From Uloborus plumipes (lineage: Eukaryota > Arthropoda > Arachnida > Araneae > Uloboridae), in assembly GCA_038373865.1 (NCBI GenBank), contig JAXGGA010000077.1, positions 62,001 to 126,000 on the forward strand: a stretch of DNA of 64,000 nucleotides, given 5' to 3'. The translations under genes and the position numbers were made by a program. A model generated the notes under the pieces. It had not been told where the DNA came from and searched no databases. It was given only the letters and a program-made list of their open reading frames with translations. Position 1 is the first letter of the stretch, and the number at the start of each line of letters is the position of its first letter. Below, piece by piece: positions 1-11,700 of the stretch.

Positions 1-261
1 CCTATTTTTATTCCATATTCGAATGAGGTCATTTTTTAATCTAAACCACTTTTCGAATTTTTTCGGTCGATCCTCAAACAGTGTATTCTTGTTATTTATT
101 TATTTTTTTTTAAAAGTAGCGAAGTAGCAACTACATTTCAAAAGTAGTGTAGCTCGCTACATTTAAAAAAAAAGTAGTTGTAGCTGTAGTTAACTACATT
201 TATAAGAAAGTAGTTGTAGTTGTAGTTCGCTACGAAAAATATGTAGTTTTTCCAGCCACTG
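1..261 (-). mobile_element. hAT-type non-autonomous element, one end only (cut by window edge)
   Basis: This stretch is the inverted counterpart of the complete element at 22157-22743. It ends in TAGTTTTTCCAGCCACTG at 261, matching that element's terminus in reverse. Next to the end lie the same repeated GTAGTTGTAGTT-like motifs and the same AT-rich body. The other end lies left of position 1, so a target duplication cannot be checked. It sits in an intron of the leftward prenylcysteine oxidase paralogue. Confidence 0.7.
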
Positions 262-439
262 CCATAGACCTTTGAAATGCAATTGCAAAAAAATTCACCA
301 AAAAAAATTATGTTCCGTTTTTATGCTTTTGATGTCACTTGAATGATCACTTTGAAAACTGCAATCTCTTTGCATCCGCTACAGGAATAGGACTTTTCGC
401 ATTTTTGATGTTTAATATGCCTTTTTAAGAGGAAAATAA

Positions 440-665
440 ATGAAATTTATTAAATTTTTATTAAATTCAAATTTTTTATTAAATTCAAAATAATTTTGAA
501 TTTAATAATTCAAGATTATTTTATTAAATTCAAAAATTTTTTTATTAAATTTTAAATTTTTTATTAAATTCAAAAAAAAAAAACATTTTTTTAAAAAAAA
601 ATTGTTTGATTTTCACAAAATTATTTGATTTTTCACAAAATTATTTAGTTTTTCACAAAAAACGG
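440..665. repeat. AT-rich short tandem repeats
   Basis: Several imperfect copies of TTTTATTAAATTCAAA occupy about 440-575. They are followed by three copies of a roughly 20-bp unit containing TTTTTCACAAAATTATTT at about 605-658. There is no coding sign. It lies in an intron of the leftward paralogue. Confidence 0.5.
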
Positions 666-891
666 ACCCTGTGAAAAATCCTGGACAGACCCCTGCTTAT
701 AATACAATACCCCTAGGCGAACTCTCTAAACAACCCGGCTGTTTCATTTCAGATTTGAAGGTAGTCAAACAGTCATTGTAATTACATCATAAAATGACAT
801 TAGAATGTCAAAGTTTGGCACATTCTCAAAACTTAATTTCAAGTCTTCACTGTATCTTCTAAACTTTGAATAAATAAATAAATGAGATTAC

Positions 892-2091
892 CTAAGAGTT
901 TAGTAAAATCCACCATATGTTTGTTGCTAGGATGGATAACTGAGCCACCAGCTTCATAAAAGTCTCCATCAACATTCATAAGATTCAGTCTTCCACCAAT
1001 GGTGTCACGTTCATACACAGTAAGTTTAGCTTTCTCTCGAAAGAGTTGTCTCAGAAAATAGGCACAAGATGTCCCTCCAATGCCACCACCAACAATTGCT
1101 ATAAAAACATTTTAATTCCAACTATATCAGTTGATAAAATAATTTTAAGCACACAAAATAACTTTCTGTTTAACTCTTCAAATACCAAGTATAGAATATT
1201 AGACTTGCTGATTAATGAACATTACTCTTTATATACACATTTTATCATTCATGTTTTTTTTCAATTTGTGTTTTTTTCAGGGGGATTTTATGTTGTTTTA
1301 TATAATAATTCGACCTGAAATGTTTTAAAGATGGCTGGATATGATTTGGATTCTGTTTTTTACATTTTTAGGTAAGATATTTTTGCAGTGATATTCATAG
1401 TAGGACGTCACATATATTATCTAATCTTCTGATAAAAGTTCGCTTCTCGTTACATCATATAAACGGCGTTTCTCCATATGATGACGGGCGTCAAGAAATC
1501 GGCGACTAGGAATGTATGCATTCGAAGGCGAAGGATAGCCCCTTCTCCTTTTATCATTTGTATTTCTGCCTGTAGAGACTTTTAAATTATCGGAGCTGTC
1601 TTGAAAATGGTGCCAAATTTCAGTTCCACAGGAACAGAAAAGAAATATAATAATAAATCCCTCATTCCTAGAAAGGTAGAAAATTACTTTTTTTTTACAT
1701 TTTTGGCAAGTGCCTGTTTCCTTCTTTCTTTTTTCCTGTTCTTTTTTTTTTTTTGGCTCAAGGGGGGCGATCGCCCCCCCCCCCCCTGTATCCGCGCTTG
1801 AAGAATTGCAAATCTCCTCACCACCTCTCTTGCAGGAAAGGGAAGGAGGGAGTTTCCCTGGATTTGCGGTAAATATATAAATATACTCACAACAGAGGAT
1901 GAAAAAATCAGTAAACTTAAAAACTTTACAATATAAAAGCTATTTTACTTTTATGATATAAAACTATCACATTTTAAACAAACATTACAAATAAAGGTGC
2001 ACCAAAAATTTCTACCTATTTTCGGTGAACGTTGTGCAACAATCATGGGATAAAGAGTACTGCACATTAAGAAAATTTTTAGAATGCACAT
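892..2091 (-). CDS. Prenylcysteine oxidase-like paralogue, 5' part (two exons; gene runs off left edge)
   Basis: Two coding exons are visible on the minus strand: exon 1 at 2091-2016 (76 nt, ends in phase 1 before GTAGAA) and exon 2 at 1098-892 (207 nt, acceptor TATAG, donor GTAATC). Exon 1 encodes a 25-residue leader starting MCILKIFLMCSTLYP, hydrophobic and signal-peptide-like. Exon 2 gives the FAD-binding Rossmann start IVGGGIGGTSCAYFL, then ERDTIGGRL and YEAGGSVIHP, typical of the prenylcysteine oxidase family. Exon 2 has exactly the same length and phases as exon 2 of the plus-strand gene, and 56 of 70 residues are identical. The reading frame is open. Family knowledge: these are lysosomal FAD thioether oxidases that release cysteine, a prenyl aldehyde and hydrogen peroxide. 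Later exons must lie left of the window, so it is not known whether the copy is complete. Confidence 0.85.
1750..1803. repeat. Fragment of a G/C-run repeat family
   Basis: A run of G then C followed by CTGTATCCGCGCTTG resembles the termini of the small element at 36164-36365 (CTGGATTCGCGCCTG) and the copy near 60100 (CTGAATCTGCGCCTG). Only one end is recognisable. It lies in intron 1 of the leftward prenylcysteine oxidase paralogue. Confidence 0.45.
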
Positions 2092-2773
2092 CGTGTAGTG
2101 TGAGTAAAATTTACGGGCAAACAAACAAATCCAAATTAAAAATTTTATTTTTTGGAAACAAAAATTGAAAAAATATTTTTGGTTTGATCATCACAGTTTG
2201 AAAAATGACGTAACTTTTATCACACTTGCCGCCTCATGACTTTACAGCTCAAAGTGCGAAAGTAAAAAACGAAAATTGTTTACAGCCCTGTTTACAGCGT
2301 GGTTTACAGTTCTGTCCGGTCATTACGGCTACAGTTAGGTGCAATTTTTAACTTTACTGACAAAATATTTTTTGTTTAACTTTTAATATTACGAACGTAT
2401 CTCTTAGAGCCGCTCTGTAGAAGCCTTATTTTCTCCTTTTCTTTCTTTTACATAATCAATGAAATAATAGTGGCATTTTTACCTTGCTCATTTTTGAAGT
2501 TGTCGCAGATGCTTTAACTTCAGCCGTACTTGTCACATACGAACAGTAAACAAAATTACGCAATAAAAGCATTTTGAAGAGGAGGAAAGTCGAAGATCAT
2601 TAGCCGCAAGCCTGCAAATTAGTGATTAATAATCAAAGAACGAGTTTAAAAGCCGAGGCGAAATCTTTTCAACTTTTTGAAACGCTATCAAACATTATAA
2701 ATTTGTCTTACTTTTTCTTTTTAAACGCAACTTTTGTTGTCATTTGTTTTTTGGATTTTTAACTTAATCTACC
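2092..2773. promoter_or_regulatory. Shared 5' region of the two head-to-head prenylcysteine oxidase genes
   Basis: 682 bp separate the two start codons (minus strand at 2091, plus strand at 2774). It must contain both 5' UTRs and promoters unless there are further upstream non-coding exons. I see no convincing TATA box or other named element. The plus ATG is in a fair context (CTACCATGC). Confidence 0.6.
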
Positions 2774-5700
2774 ATGCCGATAAAGGAAGCGATGCTTGTT
2801 TTAAATATTTTCATGACAAGTTTGTTGGTTTATCCCAGTGTAGCATCACATCCATCACCAAGAATCGGTATAAATGATTTAACTTATTTTTTATAATTTA
2901 TCATTATTTTATAAAAGTGAAATGAAGTTTTAATTTCTAATTTTCTTTCGTTTTTCCTGTAAGTGGCAGTGTCTGCAATGCTGAAAAGTGGCAATAGTAA
3001 TTCTGTGCTCAAAATAATGAATGTTTGATTCATTTCTTGAGTGTTAAACTAATAGAGTTATGCATTTTGTTTTGAAAGAAACCTTTTGTTTTTTTTCTAT
3101 ATCTGATGCAGCTCTATCAAATAAATAGAGTGTCATATGCAGAAGTTTTATTGCAAAGATTTTTTCCCTCTGAATAAAATAATTACCTATTCGTAATTAA
3201 AATCTTTGATGTATCATTGTTTTGTATTCCATTACAATGCATATGTCAACTTTTGCAAGGTTATTGGATTAGACAAAGATCAAGCACAATCTTGTGGTTC
3301 ATTGGAGAAGCAAAAACAGCAGCTGGAAGTTAATGAATACATTGTATGACAAAACTTTGAGCCTATTATTTTTAGAAAAAGGATTGTTAAAGGAATTATT
3401 TACTTAAATGCTAGATTTAGTTATTGTTATATTTGGAAGATGTGGTAATTACTTCCACTACAGGATGGTCAACGGTGTCTCAAACTCAAATTTTTGGGAG
3501 GGTAGAAATTTTGAATTTGTCGAATGATAAAATATGGTTATGCGGTATTCACCCATAAATACATCTAGTGCACAGCAACATTCAGGCATTCAAAACTTGC
3601 AGTTTTGTCCAAATATTTGCAAATGAAGTAATTTTTGGAATGCCAGAGTGTTCTTAAGTCGTCTTCCAATGAGGTACCCTTGAGGATTAACTCTATTGGC
3701 TCTTATCTGTGCATCAATTTTAAATGACAAAACTGCAGCGTGACTAAATTGGTCGCTGAACCAGATGGACAAGAGATGTAAAATTCCAAAACATTTTGAG
3801 GCGATGAATAAAAAAGTTTTTTTCATGGAAAAAATGAAAAAATTGATTTTTTATGAAAATGTATTTTCAAAAACTACAATTAAAAACCTGAAAAAAAAAA
3901 AAAAAAAAAAAATTATGTGTGCAAATTCTTGACTGATTTGCATGGCACATGCATCCATGCACTCACATTTTTTGCAGTAAAAAAGGTGTTCCTTGTGACA
4001 CCAAAACACATCTTGCAGTATTCCTGCGCATTTGTGCTTTCAATGTTGTATCATATGCTTTCAACTATTTTGTATTCAAATATAGATCGTTTGTTATAAA
4101 ACATCTGTTTCAGAATAGTAGTTAGTAACATTCAAAATTTTTCAGCTTCATTGAGAATTCTTGTGAAAGACTGATTCCACACTGATCAAAATACTCTTTG
4201 AAAAAAAGGACTGATGTCCAAAAACAGTTGCATCCAACTGATATAAATACAGGTTTGGATACTCCCCCCCCCCTCCCCACTCCCTCCAGATCAACATCTT
4301 ATTTAATGCATTACGCTATTTAACATGATAGAAATTAAGTAATATATTCAGTGCATTTCTAAGTCAAGTTAACTATTTAGTGTTTTATTATTTATGCATA
4401 TAGAATAGAACATAGAACATTACTATTATCTGCAAAAGAGTTTTTTACAGTGTATAATGTTGATGATTTGTATTTCAAAACTAATAAAATAGAGGACCAA
4501 AATCAGCTTCCCTGTCTGTGCCCTACTCCTGGCATTCAAAAATCTGTCAAGGAAAGGAAGTCATCTGAAATAATTTAAATACAACTCACTTTGTTTGTAT
4601 ATCTTACATTCTGGTTTTGTTGTATTAGTTTATTACTATTTTAAAAAATATTTCCAAACTTTCTGTAGCAATTATTGGTGGTGGTATTGGAGGGACATCA
4701 TGTGCCTATTTTTTGAGGCAGCTGTTTCAGGACAAAGCTGAACTTACCCTATTTGAAAGAGATACCATTGGAGGAAGACTAAATCTCTTAGATGTGGATG
4801 GAGATTTTTACGAAGCTGGAGCTGCAGTTATACGCCCCAGTAATAAATATATGAAGGATTTTGCTAAACTCTTAGGTAATATATTTTTTTATAAAATGTC
4901 ACTTATTTTTACTGAGATGTTTTTATTTAGATATTGACCCTTTCTGCCAGTGTTTCCAATTGGAATCACTGAATCAGGATTCTCACTAGTCAGGAAAAAC
5001 CTGCAACTGTCGGGAAATTTTATTATAATACAAAAAGTCAGGGAAAGATATTTTTTTTGCATCATAAACTTCTATTATAAGTAGATTCTTTAACAAAGCA
5101 GTCATTAATTGCATTTTACGACCAAAAATTTTGATTTGACATTCAGATTTCCATCTCTAAGTGGCAAATTTGATGGCTAAAGTTTTGAATCACATTGAAA
5201 CTTTCTTTTCTTAGTTCATTATGATTGAGACCTGTGATTAAACTGTAGAATAAATTTGAAAGTTATTTTCAAACTTCAATCAATTTTATCTACGTATGTT
5301 TTTTTTTTTTTTTTTTTGTATTTTTTACAGATATGCTATGAGTTATGTAGCATACAGCAGTGCATATCCTTAGTTGAATTTAAAAAAGTAGTTTTGGATA
5401 CATATATTCAATTTATTGAAAATAGCACCTAGGTTTTTTACTTTGATGCCTAGAAGCTTATACTAGGTGACATCATGATGCCTAGATATAAATTATTGCA
5501 GTTGAACCTTGTTAATTTGAGCATGCTTAAAACAAATTACTGCTTATTCATTGAATAACTATGCATGTTGTATCAATGTTAGCCTGTTTTATTGCCATCC
5601 TTTTATTGGTCTCAAATTGAATTTTAAAAAAGTGTTCATCTGAGGTTAAAATCAACTGTGCGCATTTTTTTAGGGCTTGGTGTTCCAAAACCTACTCCTT

Positions 5701-8700
5701 CCCGTGTTGGAATTTATGATGGAAAACAATTCGTCTTTGAAGGGAGTGAGTGGCATTTTGTCACTATGGCAAAATTCTTTTGGCGATATGGATTTTCGCC
5801 TTTCAGTCTTTTCAAGTGGGTTGAAACGACTTTGAATGATTTTGATAGGTATGTTCATGACCTCTTTTTAATACAATATATGCATAATTTTACTAACGTG
5901 CTTCTCTTTATTTATACAATACTTTACAGCAAGTAGAAAAAAACATTTAATTGATGCTGTATTACGTTAAAGTTTACATTTTGTAAAATATGTCGTAGTA
6001 AAATGAAAAGTGCGATTGTATGTTTTAGAAAATATGGCTTATGACGGGCCCCTTAAATTGATTGTAGAACCCAACCTGGCAAGGTATTCCCTGCTGAAAA
6101 TATTTCACTCAAGAGTCAACGTTAAGTTTATTTTATGGAAAAATTTGTAAAATGTTGAGTACATAAATTTACATCTTATCAGATGCTTGTCAGTATATGA
6201 TATCCCAATGAAGGTAAAACTAAATATCTCCACTGGGCTGACTTAAGTACAAAGAACCAAAGGAAGTGGGGCTCTTTCCAGCACCCTCTGTGTCTATTTC
6301 CTTACAAATAAAGGTCAAGATTTACGGTCGCCACTTGCCACATGGCGACCTAGTTTTCAAAAGTGGCGACCCCAAAAAATTTCAACAGTCGCCACCTTTT
6401 TTTTTTTTTTTTTGCTATTTTTATTTTAGATTCCAAGAAAAGAAATCCACACCAGTCCAGAGATGCATCAGTACAATAAGGCTCCGGAAAGAAATGGGAG
6501 AAGACGATGTATTGCTTTAGAATTGCCCTTCATCAAACAAAGGGGAAAAACTGGGGAAGAAGTTTGTCTGGAGTTGCTGTGGGTAGGTGGAAACAGGTTT
6601 CCATTTCTCCCCATGCTGGGGGGAGAGCAGGCTCCTATTTCCTCCAACAAAGAACCCCTTGCTTGACAGACAGTTTTCTAGGAAAGAAGTTGCGTGTGTG
6701 TGGGGGGGGGGGGGATCGGGGAAGATCGTTTTTTGACCCGAAATACGAGTGGACATTGGACCTCAGAGTAAAAAATAACTATTGCTTTACTGAAAAAGAA
6801 AGTTAGCATTTATAATGTCTAATTCTTTTCATAGAAACAGACTGCAATGTTTTACCAATCCAAATATCTCAGTTCTATCTGCATCTGACACGTTTTTTAC
6901 AATACAAAAAGGAAGTAATCAGAAAATATCTTGTTATATACAATTTAGTATATTTGAATGCATTAATAAAACCAAAGCTTTTTTTTTTTTCAAAGAGGTT
7001 TTTGTTCTAAGCAGATACTCTTGCAACACCGGGTGCACAATCAGGGTGAAAATTTTAAAGTTAAACACAGAGCTAATGTTAAAATTACAATCCATATAAC
7101 AGGAAAAAGTAGCTTAGTTTAATAGATTAGTAATAAGTTGTTTGGTAGTTCTTAGTCCAATATCACTACCCAAGGAATAACATTATAAAATCCTTGTTGC
7201 ACCCATGTTACTATAAATTTAGTATATAATGCAATAATTGAAATTTTATAAAATAAATTTCTGGAAAAGAATTATTTGGTTTTTCACTTTACAAATTGCA
7301 ACCCTTTGAAAGGATAAAAAAATCCGCTGCTCTTCTTGCATCTATCCCTATGCTTTCAAGGTCTTTTCTGTTAATTGATTATGAATTTTATAAAGAGAAA
7401 AATTAGGGGGATATATCAAATATATGAGGGAAAATTTATTTAAAGGAAAAATATTTTTGACCTACATTCCTGCTTACAATACATTGAAGAATTAATTTGA
7501 AACATTGCTATTTTCACAAACTAATGATTAATTGAAAATTTCAATTGTTTATTAATAAGCTATGTTTTTAATATAATTGCAATTTAAAAATGTATTGAAC
7601 AATATATAGTTGAATACTATGAAGTTTTGCTACTTCCTCAACTATTTGACTGAAATAGTTATTTTATAATTTAGCTATTCAAAATTATTGTTTGAATCAT
7701 TAATATAGTTACAGATAGTGAAAAATCAAAGCTGTTGAATTTTATCATTTTGAAACATGCTCAACAGTGTACATTTCTCAAATTAATTTTCAGAGCATTT
7801 GTATTTATACAACTGTTATGCATATATTTTTTTAATTACTAATAAATTTTTTTGAAGTATTGAGATGTGTAAAAGTAGATTGATTCCTAGAGGCCACAGT
7901 CAGTGGTACTTTAGAGCTCGTAACTAATTACCTTGGAAGTTCTAGGTACGCAATACTTCTTGTAACTCTATGATTGATATAATTAATATTTTTTGTTAGC
8001 ATTACTTTAGTATTAGCACCTTTATAATGTTTGATAGTTCCCATCAAGAATTTTAAATAAAACATACTTAAAACATTTAAAGAGGCAAATTTATATCCCC
8101 CCCCCCCCCATTCTCGTACTAGGGTGGTATTTTCAAAACTCGGTAAAACTGGTGGCCACCAAGTTTTTTGAGTCTAGTGGCCACTGGCCACTTGAAAATT
8201 TTCTAAATCTTGAGGTCTACTTACAAACATAACTAAGAATTGTGAAAGTTATGTAGACGTATTTGAAACAGTGTGCCATGATACATTAAAATATAATTTA
8301 CCTTTAGCTATGTCGAGAGTTTTGAACTTCCTTGACAAAGGGTGTGAGAAAAGAAATGGAATATAGAATTATAAACATAAAACTATTTATAATTCTATTC
8401 CATTTCTCCCTCCTTAGTGTCAAAGTGTCACACTTCTCCTTACCCTCTCCTCATTGCATGTCATGTTTTCCATGCTCATAAAAAATGCTTGATGTCACAC
8501 CTTGTTATCTTCTCCATCCCCTTGGCACAAAACAGGCTCTTTCTAGCAAACTGTTCCTAAAACTTTCATCTTTCTTGTTATACTATTTCTCAATTGTTAG
8601 ATTAACCTGAGTTTTAAATTACTTTGAAAAAATGAGCTTTATTTTCTGTGATTTAATCATCAATATCTTACTCTAGTAATTAAATAATAATAATTATTAT

Positions 8701-11700
8701 TATTTTATTATGAAAAATTATTTATTCTTCTTTTCATAACCTATACTCTTGATTCCATTGTTCATAAATCATACACATAAGCTTAGTAATGTATAAAGAC
8801 ATACTTAGATGTGTGTGAAATCATAATCAAATAAAATGAAAAATTGTACTAAAATTTCAGTGAATGCCTCGAAGAATTTTCTTTATTGAAAGTTGTACTT
8901 GAGAAAAAGACAAAAAGAAATTTGGTGAACACATTATGTTTTTAACTATTGAATATTCAACACAAATAATGGAAATATATCAGAGTGTTTCTCTATTTGC
9001 AGGATCTACAGTTTACAAGAGAAGGAGTATGCTTTCACCACCCTTTCTGGTTTGTTGGAGTCATTGAACCCTTCATTCCCAAAAATGAGCCAGGAATCTT
9101 TAGCTACTCTTTTAGAAAAGAAAAATTATTCACAGCTGTTCCTGGATGAATTCGTTCAATCGGTTAACATGATAAATTATGGACAAACAAATAACATAAC
9201 TGGTTTTGCAGGTGAGGTATCATTTTAAATTTGTTTTCAGCTTTTGTGGTGCATTTTATGTAATAGATCTTGATAGTTTAGAGCAGTGGTTCTCAACGGG
9301 GGCGGTACCGCCCCCCTGTGGGCGGTGAGCAGATGCTGAGGGGCGGTGGTCATGTTTTGGGCAGTAGGGGGGCGGTGAGTATATTTTGGGCGATAGGGGG
9401 GCGGTGGGAAAATTTGGGGGTCAGAGGACAATAAAAGTATTAGAATTTATTTTAATTTTAAAAATCAAAATTAATTTTGCATTAAATCAAGAATCCAACT
9501 TGAAAATAAACTGTAAAATAAACTTATGAAGCGCTCTGGAATCCTTAAACATATTTCTTTACGTTTTTCGGAGGTGACTGTTTTTTATATAAAATAGTTT
9601 AGCTTTTTTGCTTATCTTTTTTTCCTTCTCTCTCTCTCTCTCTTGTAGCGATTTGACTTTTTAGTGATCTTTTGCGTCCGACAATCTTGAGAGAGGATGT
9701 TACAGCTTGACCACGGGAGATGGCGGATGACATTGAAGCGGGAAACATACCTATTTAATTTTGAAATAGAAAGAATCAGCGTCAAAAGCTATTTGTTACT
9801 TCTCGTATAATTTTTACTTCCTGCGTGATCTCTCTGATGCTACCTATTACAAAATAATGCGGTCCGTTTCCAGTTCACGGTCACCCGCCATCTCTCCGCG
9901 GTCCAGCTTTACCTAATGAAGAACCGTTACAATAAATCGCTGTTACAATCAAGGTTGCGTGGTTTTATCTAATATTAGTCAATTGGCTAATTTTGATCAC
10001 ACATAGCTAGATAAAATTCAAAAGTATTAGCCATACATCGCTTGGTTATTTTTTAGCCGAACTGTTTTTTTACCATAGCAATGTAATTTCTAATATCTGT
10101 AAGAAAATTTCAATAACGCATTTTTTTAGCTATTATCTTACTTGTAAAAATATCATCCTGCACCTGCAGGGGAAAATGGTCAAATTAAGTTCTCAAGTTT
10201 CAGTCACCTATTTTTAACCGACGAAAACACGGAGGAGGTTCTCTAGTCAACCGGTGTATATTTTTTTAATGTATGACCACGCATAACTTTTTACTGAATA
10301 GTCCGATTTGGATAATATTTTTTCTTTTGTTTGAAAGGGTACACCTTCCTGGTGGTCCCATGGTCCCATGATGCGGGGTTTGAGAACAGAATCCTGAAGA
10401 AATTGAGAGAAATCTTCAGAATTCCGCTCATGCGCATACTCTTTGCGCATCATGAACGGAATTTCATGCGCACACTCTTTGCTATGTCGCTCGCCGATAG
10501 AGTGGCTTTACGGTAAAGACGCTGGGCTCTCATTGGCAAGAGCATCAGTTCGATCCTCGAGCGAGTCGGTGGATTTTCAAGCCGCAGAAAAAAATGCAGC
10601 GTCTACGTCATACGCTAATGCGGCATGCAAACCGCAGTTTTACTGATGGAAAATATTTATTCCTGATTTCCCCATTTTTTTAAAAAAATATATTTCCAGG
10701 CTCCCATCAGGTCCCATCACCTTAACTTTTAAAGGTTAAATTTAGTGATGCACTAATAATGAATCGGCAGTAAATGGCCACTTTGCAGATTAACCTGTTG
10801 GCCAGTTTTATGCGTATAATCGGCCTGAAAACTTGTATTTTAAACATGCTTTAATTAAATCCCAGAAATTAACACAATTTTTTTTTGTGGCAATCGTTTA
10901 AAATTTTGGACGCGTTAATAAAGTGAGATGAAGCGTCATGATGGCAACATGACCCTCTTCCGGGTATGCATTTACACTGAAAAGAATGAAATAAAAATAA
11001 AATTTTATAAAATAAAGTAAAACCGACTTGAAAAACACTGCTGAAAATTGCTCCAAAAAGCAAAAAATAAATTTATTCTTTGAACACCACCGATACTACT
11101 TTTAAACATGAGTTTTGAAGTCGGTGCCGAAACAGGAAATTCGTGCCCATTCTTCGGTTACATGTTTCATAATAAAAACAACCATAAATGTTTCATAATC
11201 AATTTCAAGTGTTGTTTGAGATGAAAAATCAATCAAATGGTACAATCAATTGGGTACGAATGATTTTATTAACTGTTTCGGCACCGACTTCAAAACTCAT
11301 GTTTAAAAGTAGTACCAATGGTGTTCAAAGAATAATTTTTTTTTTAACTTTTTAGTGCAATTTTCAGCTGCGTTATTGAAGTCGGTTTTACTTTTTTTTT
11401 ATAAAATTTTATTTTTATGATTGTTTCTAAACGAAACTGGTTTTCAGACTGAACCAATTCCCCGTTTAAAATACCAGATTTCAATGTCTATTGCCGAAAT
11501 TTAATGGAGGATTCAAAATACTGCGAAAAAGAATCACAATTGCATTCGAGTGTCTCCCACAAATAGCGTTTAAATCAGAACATTAAACGTCATCGATTTT
11601 GTGTTTTGTTTTTTCACTTTCTTAATTTTCTTTCACCATGTTCTCATAAGTTAGCTTAGGACCTATGAGAAAGAAAGTCTACCGTAAAGAAAACCAAATT

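Noticed and set aside
1684..1890. 68-codon minus-strand frame with a hydrophobic start
   Set aside because: Overlaps homopolymer runs and a repeat fragment, and the phases do not connect it to the neighbouring PCYOX exon.
2480..2572. Minus-strand ATG at 2572 with a 30-codon frame ending at a GTAAAA donor, as first exon of the leftward paralogue
   Set aside because: It ends in phase 0, which would put exon 2 out of frame. The exon at 2091-2016 ends in the required phase 1 and resembles the leader of the plus-strand gene.
5640..5936. Plus-strand 92-codon frame starting at 5658 as a separate gene
   Set aside because: Its core is PCYOX1 exon 3 (5674-5848). The rest reads into introns beyond the splice sites.
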